Shown: piece by piece, positions 31,034-39,078 of the stretch
How positions within the stretch are numbered: the stretch's first letter is position 1
Layout of the letters: each line of letters starts with the position of its first letter
Assembly (NCBI GenBank): GCA_016186625.1
Contig: JACPLG010000003.1
Span: 107,714 to 171,713, forward strand
Length of the DNA: 64,000 nt
Direction: 5' to 3'
From: Candidatus Levyibacteriota bacterium
Lineage (GTDB): Bacteria; Patescibacteria; Microgenomatia; Levybacterales; UBA12049
Program-made: the position numbers and the translations under genes
Notes under the pieces: generated by a model
What the model saw: only the letters and a program-made list of their open reading frames with translations
Told to the model about the DNA's origin: nothing
Databases searched by the model: none

Positions 31034-31081
31034 TTAAAATCTCAAAATTCTCCCAACAATTACTCCAATAATGGTTGCATA
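31034..31081 (-). pseudogene. 3' relic of a VIT1/CCC1 family gene
   Basis: Ends in YATIIGVIVGRILRF and a stop, aligning with the last helix of the intact VIT1 protein (AATLIGLVVGRLFKV). Only about 16 codons remain before the sequence changes into the msrA relic. Confidence 0.6.
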
Positions 31082-31197
31082 ACCGAGGAAACGCCCTTTA
31101 ATCTTTTAAAAATAGCTTCCGTGCACCAAAAACACCCGCCTGCCACGGTTGCCCTGGCATAGCGGGCAGGCCCGCCTGCAAACGTTGCCTTCTCCAC
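31082..31197 (-). pseudogene. msrA 5' relic with a 36-bp in-frame REP-like insertion and its own promoter
   Basis: A GTG at 31197 begins MEKATFAGG, then a 12-codon insertion, then GGCFWCTEAIFKRLKGVSSV, nearly identical to intact MsrA, before joining the VIT1 relic. A TGCTATAAT extended -10 (31204-31209) lies exactly 6 nt upstream. The inserted DNA (31135-31170) is GC-rich and bounded by the 9-bp direct repeat CCCGCCTGC (31135-31143, 31171-31179). Confidence 0.7.
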
Positions 31198-31214
31198 TAG
31201 TTAATTATAGCATC

Positions 31215-32015
31215 CTAGGAGGTCGTTACGCTTTGAGCCGAGTCTACTTCTACTCTTCGGGGAATTAAATTCTTTCTTCTTCTCGGCCTTTTGACTTCTA
31301 TTGGCCTGTATTTATCGACATTATCAATCTCAACTCTTGGTTTCATTGATATGACAATTCCTTCAACAGGAACTCCATCAACAATTAGTTGAGCGAGTCT
31401 TCTGTTTCTCCTTGCCTCATCCGTCCTTTGCAGTAAGTGCTCTTTTAAAAATCTCTCATCTACTCCTCCGCCAAGAAGAGCGTACCTTATTATTCTAACG
31501 GCACTTTGTGGAGTAAGTCTGGTACCATCCGAAGTTTCCAGCTCGCCATCAAACGTCAGTGCAATAACAGTTCGGGGAACATAAACTTGTCCAGCAGCCT
31601 CCTCACCAATTGACTCTTTTATTACTGGATCATCAAACAAAACTTCTCTTTGAGCTACAGCATTAACATTAAAATTTCCATGATCGGGATCCCTATGAAT
31701 ACCAATAACTCCTAATTCTCCTGCATATAATATTATCCCTTCTTTAACTTCCGGAAGCCTCTCATCATGTTGTTGTTCAATCCAAGCTGCTTCTCTACCC
31801 ATGGTATCAAGAATTACGACTTGATCAGAAGTTATACCTGATGTATCCGTTCCTCTTTCAACTCTTAAAGAAACGCCTTGTATGTCCGTTGGCGCATCAA
31901 CAATTTTGCTACGCCTTGGCTTTGATAATCCTAATTGCTCTTCAGCCCAAGCCTGAACTTCTGGAGCTATTCCTGTTACTTCCGCTGGAATTGGTGGTCT
32001 CTCTCCTACTGCCAT
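31215..32015 (-). CDS. Hypothetical cytosolic protein, unknown
   Basis: About 266 residues from the ATG at 32015, 9 nt after TATAAT; an ATG two codons earlier is only 3 nt from that box. The protein is soluble and Arg/Glu/Val-rich, with DQVVILDTMGREAAWIEQQ, GIHRDPDHGNFNVNAVAQ and a very basic C-terminal region (VKRPRRRKNLIPRR). The Asp/His-rich GIHRDPDHG could be a metal site. No family recognised. Its base composition is less AT-rich than its neighbours. Confidence 0.65.
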   Translation of the reverse strand: MAVGERPPIPAEVTGIAPEVQAWAEEQLGLSKPRRSKIVDAPTDIQGVSLRVERGTDTSGITSDQVVILDTMGREAAWIEQQHDERLPEVKEGIILYAGELGVIGIHRDPDHGNFNVNAVAQREVLFDDPVIKESIGEEAAGQVYVPRTVIALTFDGELETSDGTRLTPQSAVRIIRYALLGGGVDERFLKEHLLQRTDEARRNRRLAQLIVDGVPVEGIVISMKPRVEIDNVDKYRPIEVKRPRRRKNLIPRRVEVDSAQSVTTS

Positions 32016-32081
32016 AGTCATTGGATTATAGACCATAAACTTAATCTGTCAAGCAAGGATCAAACCATCAAACTTTTATGC

Positions 32082-32087
32082 TATAAT
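32082..32087 (+). promoter_or_regulatory. Extended -10 box of the LbH-HAD-yvcK operon
   Basis: TGCTATAAT with 6 nt to the ATG at 32094, so a leaderless transcript that sets the start of the LbH gene. Confidence 0.65.
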
Positions 32088-32093
32088 TTAGCC

Positions 32094-32702
32094 ATGAAAA
32101 ACACTTTTTCTCCTAGCGTGTTTTTTGATTTGTCAGACTTCAAACATAAGGAGATTTTTGAAGTAGAGAATGTTTGGGAGACAGTTTCAAAAATTTCTGA
32201 TTTTATACGCAACAATAATGGGCCAAAGAATGTTGTCATAGGAAAAGGAACAGTTATTGAGGAAGGCGCTTTGATTAAAGGTCTGGCAATAATTGGTGAT
32301 AATTGCTTTATTGCCCACGGAGCTTATATCAGAGAAGGTGCAATAATTGGTGACAATGTAAAAATTGGCCATTGCGTTGAGATTAAAAATAGCGTTATTC
32401 TTAATAATACCAATGTTGCCCACTTCAACTATGTAGGAGACAGCATAGTAGGAAACGATGTAAATATTGGCGGTGGAGCAATTATTGCTAACTTTAGGCT
32501 TGATGGTCAAACAATAAAAATTAAATACAATGGGAAGCATTTTGACACTAATCTTAAAAAGCTTGGTGCAATTGTAGGAGATAAAAGCAAAATTGGCGTA
32601 AACTCAGTTTTGAATCCCGGGACAATTCTCTCCAGAAACTCCAAAGTTTTTCCATTAACCAGTGTTTTTGGAACTCATTTTAACGAAGATGTAATCAAAT
32701 GA
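32094..32702 (+). CDS. Left-handed beta-helix (GlmU C-terminal-like) protein
   Basis: 202 residues from the leaderless ATG. After about 40 residues, hexapeptide repeats follow: VVIGKGTVIEEGALI, AIIGDNCFIAHGAYI, AIIGDNVKIGHCVEI, and NFNYVGDS-type and GGGAIIANFR blocks near those of GlmU/DapH acyltransferases. The nucleotidyltransferase half of GlmU is absent, so it is probably a stand-alone sugar-phosphate acyltransferase or binding protein. The downstream HAD gene overlaps by 4 bp. Confidence 0.8.
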   Translation: MKNTFSPSVFFDLSDFKHKEIFEVENVWETVSKISDFIRNNNGPKNVVIGKGTVIEEGALIKGLAIIGDNCFIAHGAYIREGAIIGDNVKIGHCVEIKNSVILNNTNVAHFNYVGDSIVGNDVNIGGGAIIANFRLDGQTIKIKYNGKHFDTNLKKLGAIVGDKSKIGVNSVLNPGTILSRNSKVFPLTSVFGTHFNEDVIK

Positions 32703-33316
32703 GAGGCAAAAGAATAATCCTATTTGACATTGATGGAACTATTTTTGATGCTTTATCATTTATAGAAGGCTTCTATCAGACTATTTCTCAAGTTTTTAAT
32801 TTATCAGATCAAGATATTGGTAAGATAAAAAAAATCTACAAAAAGACTAAAGAAAAATATGACTATTTTTATCCCCCTTATTTTGAAAGCAAAATCACAA
32901 AGATATTTCCTAAAATTCTGGGAGATGAACTTCATAAAATCCTTTGGAATGTTGATTTATTTGAAAAAAACGTGTATAAAGACGCTTCTGCTATTAATAG
33001 CTTAACAAACATAGTAATTGGAATACTCTCAAAAGGAGATTCCGATTTCCAGAGACAAAAAATAAAATTCATAAAAAACTTAGCAGAAGAAAACATTCAT
33101 GTTTTTAAGAATAAAATTGAAAATCTTGGGCAGGTTTTAAAAAAATACAATGATTATGAAATCTTTCTTGTGGATAATGAGACTGAGGTCTTAAGAAAGG
33201 CAAAAGCTCTAAATCGCAGCGTTATTACAATACTTATTAATAGGAATGGTAAACAACAGGAAGATAATGGGATTATTAAGATAAAAAATCTTGAAGAGAT
33301 TAAAAAAATAATATGA
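32699..33316 (+). CDS. HAD-superfamily hydrolase
   Basis: 205 residues. Motif I FDIDGTIFD near the N-terminus gives the nucleophile Asp and acid/base Asp. A helical cap follows, and motif III/IV is seen as a Lys-rich stretch and IFLVDNETEVLRKAK. It overlaps the LbH gene (ATGA) and YvcK by 4 bp, so all three are co-translated. Probably a phosphatase of a small phosphorylated substrate, perhaps a sugar phosphate. Confidence 0.8.
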   Translation: MRGKRIILFDIDGTIFDALSFIEGFYQTISQVFNLSDQDIGKIKKIYKKTKEKYDYFYPPYFESKITKIFPKILGDELHKILWNVDLFEKNVYKDASAINSLTNIVIGILSKGDSDFQRQKIKFIKNLAEENIHVFKNKIENLGQVLKKYNDYEIFLVDNETEVLRKAKALNRSVITILINRNGKQQEDNGIIKIKNLEEIKKII

Positions 33317-34302
33317 CAAAAATTCCAAAAGTTGTAACAATTGGCGGAGGCACAGGAAGTTATGTTACTTTAATGGGACTTAAAAAGTATGATTTTAAGT
33401 TGACCGCAATAGTAACAATGACTGACACAGGAGGGTCAAGCGGAAAACTGCGAGATGAACTTGGAGTACTTCCTCCGGGAGACGTAAGGCAATGTCTTGT
33501 TGCTCTTTCTGAATCTTCCAAACTTTTGCGGGACATGTTTAATTACAGATTTGAGGAAGGCGCATTAAAGGGTCACAGTTTTGGAAATATTTTCTTATCA
33601 ACTCTTGAAAAAAATACGGGGAGCATGAAAAAGTCAATTTCTGAGATTGGGAAAATTCTTCGAATTAAAGGTAGTGTTGTTCCTATCACATTTACAAAAA
33701 ATACAAATCTTTGTGTTGATCTTTCGGATGGAAAAACTATTGTTGGAGAAACCCACATTGATGTTGTTGAAAAAATGCAGCACAGAGCAAGAATTGTTAG
33801 GGCTTATCTAAAGCCGGAAGCACAGCTTAATAATGATGCAAAATTAGCTATTGAAAAAGCGGATTTTATTGTCATAGGACCAGGGGACTTATACACAAGT
33901 ATAATCCCAAATATTCTTGTCAAGGATGTTCCTAATGTTATCAAAAGTTCAAAAGCCAAGAAAATATTTGTAATGAACTTAATGACAAAATTTGGCCAAA
34001 CAACTAACTATAGCGCCCGGGATCACATTGATGCTTTGGAAAAAACCTTAGGAAAAGGAATACTTAATTATGTCTTGATAAATTCAAAGTTGCCTCGCCG
34101 GACAACCTTAGCCTGGTATGAAGAATATGGAGAAGAACCGGTTGCAGATGATTTAACGAAAACAGATTTTAAAGTAATTAGAAAAAGTCTAATAAGAGAT
34201 GTCATTATTAAGGCAGATGAAAACGACGCGCTGAGGAGGGGAATTATCAGACATGATCCGGAAAAATTAGCAAAAGAAATTATTAGGATAATCTATGGAT
34301 AA
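33313..34302 (+). CDS. yvcK: YvcK/CofD-family gluconeogenesis factor
   Basis: 329 residues. The N-terminal VTIGGGTGSYVTLMGLKKY is the Rossmann-like glycine motif, followed by TMTDTGGSSGKLRDELGVLPPGDVRQCLVAL, KGHSFGNIFLS and FIVIGPGDLYTSIIPNILV, all hallmarks of YvcK. The family binds UDP-sugars and affects cell shape and peptidoglycan precursor flux. Complete and of normal length. The next small gene overlaps its stop by 8 bp. Confidence 0.93.
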   Translation: MTKIPKVVTIGGGTGSYVTLMGLKKYDFKLTAIVTMTDTGGSSGKLRDELGVLPPGDVRQCLVALSESSKLLRDMFNYRFEEGALKGHSFGNIFLSTLEKNTGSMKKSISEIGKILRIKGSVVPITFTKNTNLCVDLSDGKTIVGETHIDVVEKMQHRARIVRAYLKPEAQLNNDAKLAIEKADFIVIGPGDLYTSIIPNILVKDVPNVIKSSKAKKIFVMNLMTKFGQTTNYSARDHIDALEKTLGKGILNYVLINSKLPRRTTLAWYEEYGEEPVADDLTKTDFKVIRKSLIRDVIIKADENDALRRGIIRHDPEKLAKEIIRIIYG

Positions 34303-34402
34303 AAAAAACGAATATAACTGGCTTAAAACTTTAACAATAGGTTTTGGGGTTGCTTCTTTAGGAATTGCACTGGCAATTTTTCTCTATTTTATTTCAAACT
34401 AA
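34295..34402 (+). CDS. 35-residue single-span membrane protein
   Basis: MDKKNEYNWLK then a single hydrophobic helix (LTIGFGVASLGIALAIFLYF). It overlaps the yvcK stop by 8 bp, consistent with coupled translation, and its own stop overlaps the VIT1 gene end by 4 bp (convergent). A frameshifted paralogue sits in the relic block at 30.9-31.0 kb, also beside a VIT1 end, which supports its being a real gene. Confidence 0.65.
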   Translation: MDKKNEYNWLKTLTIGFGVASLGIALAIFLYFISN

Positions 34403-34905
34403 ACTTTAAATAATCTTCCTACAACTAATCCTATTAAAGTTGCCGCGCCTCCTAAAATAAAAATTTCAATTGCACTTTTAAAAGGATTGACTTTAACAAT
34501 ATGAGCTTTAAGATAACCAAGAATGAATAATCCACATAATGCAAAAACTACGCTAATAGTTATGGATAACGGAAGTTTAAATAAGATTATTGGCGTCAGC
34601 GGAACAAGACCTCCTAGAAAATAAGAGAAAAACATGAGGCCTCCAACAAGATATAAGTTGTCTGTGTGTTTTCCTGATTTATCCATTTGATGAACTGCCT
34701 TCTCGCTCATGTATTGTCCTGCTCCCATAGATAAAGACTCTACTGTAATTGTGACTAGTCCTGCAAGAATTACCAGTTCTTTGCTGTTACTTCCGGCCGC
34801 AACTCCTGCAATTACTCCGGTAGTTGAAACTAATGAATCTTGAAAACCGAATATGATACTTCTTAGATAATCTTCATGCATATCTAAATTTCCTAAAAAT
34901 CTCAT
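34399..34905 (-). CDS. VIT1/CCC1-family membrane transporter
   Basis: 168 residues with about five helices: EDYLRSIIFGFQDSLVSTTGVIAGVAAGS is the typical first helix of VIT/CCC1 proteins, followed by VESLSMGAGQYMSEKA and later hydrophobic segments. The family exports Fe(II) or Mn(II) from the cytosol. It lacks the long cytosolic metal-binding domain of plant VIT1. A TAAAAT box lies 7 nt upstream of the ATG. Confidence 0.9.
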   Translation of the reverse strand: MRFLGNLDMHEDYLRSIIFGFQDSLVSTTGVIAGVAAGSNSKELVILAGLVTITVESLSMGAGQYMSEKAVHQMDKSGKHTDNLYLVGGLMFFSYFLGGLVPLTPIILFKLPLSITISVVFALCGLFILGYLKAHIVKVNPFKSAIEIFILGGAATLIGLVVGRLFKV

Positions 34906-34923
34906 CTTTTATATTTTAACAAA

Positions 34924-34952
34924 TTGACAAACTATTTATATTCTGGAATAAT
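34924..34952 (+). promoter_or_regulatory. Promoter of the 57-residue membrane protein
   Basis: TTGACA (34924-34929), 17-nt spacer, AATAAT (34947-34952), then 6 nt to the ATG at 34959. Confidence 0.55.
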
Positions 34953-34958
34953 TTTTAA

Positions 34959-35132
34959 ATGGCAAAGCCTAGAAAGAATTATGGAAAAAGGCCTCTTTGG
35001 CAATGGGTTGTTTTTTATCTAATTATTGGAGGGGTGATATATGCGCTGATTTACTATTCAGGAGTTATTAAGGCAGGAAATAACAATTATTCTACGAATT
35101 ATGATTCAGCCCTCTACGACTTAGTGGAGTAA
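34959..35132 (+). CDS. 57-residue single-span membrane protein
   Basis: MAKPRKNYGKRPLWQWVVFY, a hydrophobic helix (VVFYLIIGGVIYALIYY) and a polar Asn/Tyr-rich tail. The KRPLWQW motif before the helix is a feature I associate with small CPR membrane proteins of unknown role. A promoter with TTGACA and leaderless spacing precedes it, supporting expression. Confidence 0.65.
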   Translation: MAKPRKNYGKRPLWQWVVFYLIIGGVIYALIYYSGVIKAGNNNYSTNYDSALYDLVE

Positions 35133-35181
35133 AAATCATAGTTTACATCCCGTCCTCTTGGTAATATACTACATAGCATTG

Positions 35182-35601
35182 ATGGAATTTATTAAGAAAA
35201 ATTTTGCGCAGCTTGCTCTTCTTCAGGCCCTCTTAGCAACTTTAGGCAGTCTTTATTTTAGTGAAATTTTAAAATTTCCTCCCTGTGTCCTTTGCTGGTA
35301 TCAGCGAATTTTCATGTACCCTTTGGTAGTAATTCTTGCTGTCGGAATTTGGAAAAAGGATAAGAATCTTCCCTATTTTGTTTTACCTCTTAGCGTCTTA
35401 GGAGCGGCTACGGCAATTTATCATAACCTCTTATACTATAAAATTATCCCTGAGTCGCAAGCGCCTTGCACTCTTGGAATCTCATGCACAACTAAATTTA
35501 TTGAGTGGGCGGGGTTTATAACAATTCCATTTTTGTCTTTGTCTTCTTTTATAACAATTACAATCCTAATGCTTCTTTACAAAAAATATTCAAAATCTTA
35601 G
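35182..35601 (+). CDS. DsbB/BdbC-type disulfide bond formation protein
   Basis: About 139 residues with four helices. The first Cys pair is in PPCVLCWYQRIFMYP (CVLC), the second in APCTLGISCTTKFIEWAGFITIP, the pattern of short DsbB/BdbC proteins. It reoxidises DsbA and passes electrons to quinone. The DsbA partner could be the protein at 15536. ATG at 35182 is preferred over a TTG upstream at 35158. Confidence 0.9.
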   Translation: MEFIKKNFAQLALLQALLATLGSLYFSEILKFPPCVLCWYQRIFMYPLVVILAVGIWKKDKNLPYFVLPLSVLGAATAIYHNLLYYKIIPESQAPCTLGISCTTKFIEWAGFITIPFLSLSSFITITILMLLYKKYSKS

Positions 35602-35611
35602 AAATATCTTT

Positions 35612-36007
35612 ATGGAACTTTTGATAAACTCTGTGACTAAGGATCAAGTTATTGATATTACCCAAAAAGTGAGCAAATTAATTTCGGAAAAAAATTTTAA
35701 AAAGGGGATCTGTTCTATTTTTGTAAAACACACAACCTGTGCAGTTACTACTGCAGATCTTGATCCGGGAACAGACAAAGATCTGATTAATTTTCTTAGA
35801 AAAATCTCTCCAAATATTTCCTATAATCATCCTCATGATCCCACTCATACTCCTGACCATCTTCTTTCATCAGTGATTGGAACCAGTGTGGCAATACCTG
35901 TTGAGAATAGGGAACTTGAATTGGGAACATGGCAAAGAATTATTTTGGTAGAATTGAATGGCCCAAAGCAAAGAAAAATAAAAATAAGTTTTTTAGAAGA
36001 AACATAA
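35612..36007 (+). CDS. YjbQ family protein (UPF0047)
   Basis: 131 residues. Motifs FVKHTTCAVTT, DLDPGTDKDL, HPHDPTHTPDHLLSSVIGTSVAIPV and GTWQRIILVELNGPKQRKI define the YjbQ/UPF0047 family. The conserved His set suggests a metal site. A thiamine-phosphate synthase activity has been reported for family members, with no clear cellular role. It is 10 bp after dsbB, likely the same operon. Confidence 0.92.
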   Translation: MELLINSVTKDQVIDITQKVSKLISEKNFKKGICSIFVKHTTCAVTTADLDPGTDKDLINFLRKISPNISYNHPHDPTHTPDHLLSSVIGTSVAIPVENRELELGTWQRIILVELNGPKQRKIKISFLEET

Positions 36008-36078
36008 TCCATTTTGCGACAGGCAAATGTTACAAAATGGACAAAAAATCTAGGGAAAATAAGAAAAGATCTAGCCTA

Positions 36079-37161
36079 TTAACCTAAATAATCTTTGAGT
36101 TTGTTTCCACGGGAGGGGTGGCGAAGTTTTCGCAAAGACTTTGCTTCAATTTGTCTTATTCGCTCTCTGGTTACCGCAAACATTTTTCCTACTTCTTCCA
36201 AAGTTTTTGGACGTCCGTCTTTTAGTCCAAATCTTTCTTCTAAAACTCGTCTTTCCCTGTCAGATAATGTTCCTAAAACCTGGTCCACCTGTTCTTTCAA
36301 AAGTTCCCTACTGGCAGAGTCAAAAAGAGTGGGTGCAGCAGCATCATGGATAAAATCTCCAAGTCGCGAATCCTCTTCATCAGAAACCGGTGACTCAAGG
36401 CTTGCCGGTTCTTGAGAAATTTTTATAATTTCAAGTGCTTTATCAGGATCAATCTCCAAAACTTTTGCAACTTCCTCTGGAGTTGGTTCACGGCCTAATT
36501 CTTGCATTAATTTTCTTGAGGCTCGCAAAAATCTATTGATATTCTCAACCATATGTACCGGAATTCTAATTGTTCGCGCCTGATCTGCAATTGCACGAGT
36601 AATGGACTGCCTAATCCACCAAGTTGCGTAAGTTGAAAATTTAAATCCTCTTCTCCAATCATATTTTTCAACTGCCCTAATTAAACCCTGATTCCCCTCC
36701 TGAATTAAATCAAGTAAAGTGAGTCCGCGGCCAACATATTTTTTGGCAATTGAAACAACCAAACGAAGATTTGAATTAACTAATATTTTTTTTGCTTCCT
36801 CGTCTCCCTTCTCTACTCTTTTGGCAAGAATTATTTCCTGATCAAAATTAAGAAGTGGAATCCTTCCAATTTCCTTAAGATACATTCTGACAGGATCACT
36901 TACTGTTCCTTCTGTAAGAACAGTAAGTGCTTCCAACTCTTTTTCTAAATCTTCTATTGGCTTTTCATTTTCTGCTCCTTCTGCTACCGATTCAAAAACA
37001 TCAATATCCGACTTTAATAATTTATCGTACAAAGAATCCAACTCTTGGATGTGTTCCTCAGGTTTTGGAAAAATTGATAGAATTTCCTCCTGGGTTATGT
37101 ACCCTCGTTTTTTTGCTGAATTAACAATATCTTGTAAAATATCTGGGATATTTTTTGTCAT
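36079..37161 (-). CDS. rpoD: Primary sigma factor RpoD (sigma-70)
   Basis: 360 residues. Region 1.2 (DPVRMYLKEIGRIPLL), region 2 (NLRLVVSIAKKYVGRGLTLLDLIQEGNQGLIRAVEKYDWRRG split over 2.1-2.4, with FSTYATWWIRQSITRAI), region 3 and region 4 (ERFGLKDGRPKTLEEVG, VTRERIRQIEAKSLRKLRHP) are complete. Region 1.1 is short. It recognises TTGACA/TATAAT promoters like those in this window. dnaG lies just upstream in the classic dnaG-rpoD order. Confidence 0.97.
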   Translation of the reverse strand: MTKNIPDILQDIVNSAKKRGYITQEEILSIFPKPEEHIQELDSLYDKLLKSDIDVFESVAEGAENEKPIEDLEKELEALTVLTEGTVSDPVRMYLKEIGRIPLLNFDQEIILAKRVEKGDEEAKKILVNSNLRLVVSIAKKYVGRGLTLLDLIQEGNQGLIRAVEKYDWRRGFKFSTYATWWIRQSITRAIADQARTIRIPVHMVENINRFLRASRKLMQELGREPTPEEVAKVLEIDPDKALEIIKISQEPASLESPVSDEEDSRLGDFIHDAAAPTLFDSASRELLKEQVDQVLGTLSDRERRVLEERFGLKDGRPKTLEEVGKMFAVTRERIRQIEAKSLRKLRHPSRGNKLKDYLG

Positions 37162-37197
37162 AGTAATATTTTAACACAGAAGCTTCTCAATTTAAAG

Positions 37198-38949
37198 CTA
37201 AGCCGAGGCAATTTGAGAGACAATAGCTGAGATTTCTTCTCGAAGTTTTTTTATTTCCCAATCATTCTTTTTTGTATTTTTAAAAGTTTCACTTATTTCT
37301 CTTATTCTGTTTTTGAGAAAAAAAACCCTAAGCTCTTTAGAAACTTTTATTGCTTCTTCGCTCACTTTTTCTGCATTTTCAAATTTTGGTAAAAGCATCA
37401 AAAAACACTTATCAAAAACAGGAAGAAGCTCTTTTGCCAAATTTTTAGATAGGTTCTTTATATCAAACTGTTTAAATTTTTTAGACAGAATAAGAAATTC
37501 TGAAAGAATTTTCCCTATACTGGGGACTAAAAACTCATAATTTATAAGGATTTCTTTTGATTTTAGATATTCGTCTTTTGGATTTTTGCTTTGAATAATT
37601 AAAGCAAGCAAATATTCTTCAAGCATTTCACGTCTATCTAATTTTTTAAGTTTTTGAAAAACTTTCTCATTTTTCCCTTCAGTTTTTCTATCTAATTGTC
37701 TAAGAAGAGATTCATATGAAGTGTTTACTTCCCTACTTAACTTCTTAAGGTAATGTTCTTTGACAATTTCATTTTGGATCATGGAGATTAACGGAAGTAA
37801 TTCATCGGTTACTGCTTTTTTACCACTTGCTGAGTTTATATCATTTTCGGAAGTTAGTTTTGAAATAAAAAAATCATAAATTTCTATATCATTCTTGATT
37901 GCTTTTTTAAATGCCGAAGGATTCTTTTTTATTGCCTCGTCTGGATCTTTTCCTGAAGGGACTATTACTGAGACCATAAGTCCCCTTTTTTCCAAAAAAG
38001 GTATGCTTCTTTTCATTGCCAAAATCCCGGCTGAATCTTGATCAAGACAAAGTGCAGTTTTAGGAGCAAAACGGGAAAGTAAAAGTGCCTGAGGCTCTGT
38101 TAGTGCTGTGCCTTTGAGCGCTACAACATTTGTGATTCCTTCTTTGTATGCTGAGATAACATCAAACTCGCCTTCCATAACTATTGTTGATCCCTGCTTT
38201 TTAATTTCATCTTTTGCCAAATTCAATCCAAAAAACATACCGCCCTTGTGGTATACAAGTGTATCTTTGGTGTTTATGTATTTAGGTCCAAAATCTTTCT
38301 CAGTTAGAGTTCTTCCGGAAAATCCAGCCACATTGCCTCTATGATCAATTAGAGGAAAAATAATTCTTCCTCTAAAAAAATCAATGACTCTATTTTCTCT
38401 TTGGAACGAAAGTCCTGCTTCAATTAGATCATTTTTGCTAAATTTCTTTTTATTAATTAGATAGTTGGACAGGTCTTCTCCCCTAAAAGGAGCAAAACCG
38501 ATATTAAAAGTTTTAATTAACTTATCTGTAAGTTTTCTATGCTTAACCAAATACTCCAATGCTTCTTTTCCTGCAGAGTGCTTTGTCAAAACAAAATTAT
38601 AATATTCAGCCGCCAATTTATTCAAAGAATAAATAAGTTCTTTTTTGGAAGAGGAAAAAGGCGTACCGTAAGTTTTAATCTCAATCCCTGCTTTTTTGCC
38701 TAAAATTCTAAGGGCTTCGATAAATTCCAAATTTTCATATTCCATGAGAAACGTGAAGGCATCTCCTCCTTTTCCGCAGCCAAAACAATGCCAAATCTGC
38801 CTCTCAGGAGAAACAACAAAGGAAGGAGTATTTTCGCTGTGAAAAGGACAAATTGTCGTAAAATTCCTTCCCATTTTTTTTAGAGGAAGGTATTCGGAAA
38901 TAAATCCAACAATGTCTATTTTTTCGCGAACTCGGGATGCCTGGTCCAT
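37198..38949 (-). CDS. dnaG: DNA primase DnaG
   Basis: 583 residues. The N-terminal CHC2 zinc ribbon (CPFHSENTPSFVVSPE, WHCFGCGKGGDAF), the RNAP catalytic region with YLVKHRKLTDKLIKTFNIGFAP and FRGRIIFPLIDHRGNVAGFSGR, and the Toprim motif IVMEGEFDVISAY are intact. The C-terminal DnaB-interaction part is helical and less conserved. It synthesises primers for replication. It is co-directional with rpoD, 36 bp downstream. Confidence 0.96.
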   Translation of the reverse strand: MDQASRVREKIDIVGFISEYLPLKKMGRNFTTICPFHSENTPSFVVSPERQIWHCFGCGKGGDAFTFLMEYENLEFIEALRILGKKAGIEIKTYGTPFSSSKKELIYSLNKLAAEYYNFVLTKHSAGKEALEYLVKHRKLTDKLIKTFNIGFAPFRGEDLSNYLINKKKFSKNDLIEAGLSFQRENRVIDFFRGRIIFPLIDHRGNVAGFSGRTLTEKDFGPKYINTKDTLVYHKGGMFFGLNLAKDEIKKQGSTIVMEGEFDVISAYKEGITNVVALKGTALTEPQALLLSRFAPKTALCLDQDSAGILAMKRSIPFLEKRGLMVSVIVPSGKDPDEAIKKNPSAFKKAIKNDIEIYDFFISKLTSENDINSASGKKAVTDELLPLISMIQNEIVKEHYLKKLSREVNTSYESLLRQLDRKTEGKNEKVFQKLKKLDRREMLEEYLLALIIQSKNPKDEYLKSKEILINYEFLVPSIGKILSEFLILSKKFKQFDIKNLSKNLAKELLPVFDKCFLMLLPKFENAEKVSEEAIKVSKELRVFFLKNRIREISETFKNTKKNDWEIKKLREEISAIVSQIASA

Positions 38950-39078
38950 ATCCTGAAAATTTCTAAATCCTAATTTCTAATTTCTAAACATTTAGGTTAA
39001 TTAGGTCAATTTCTTGGCTATTGTACCACGCCTAACTTGCAAGTGCGAGTCAAGTTGGGGTAAAATCCAAAAGTCCAG
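38950..39078. other. Spacer with TTTCTAA/TTAGGTTAA word repeats
   Basis: Divergent dnaG/purA region. From about 38957 it holds runs of AAATTTCTAAATCCTAATTTC-type words, then TTAGGTTAATTAGGTCAATT. The same vocabulary recurs at 51962-52062. A TAAAAT box at 39061-39066 may serve purA. Confidence 0.5.
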
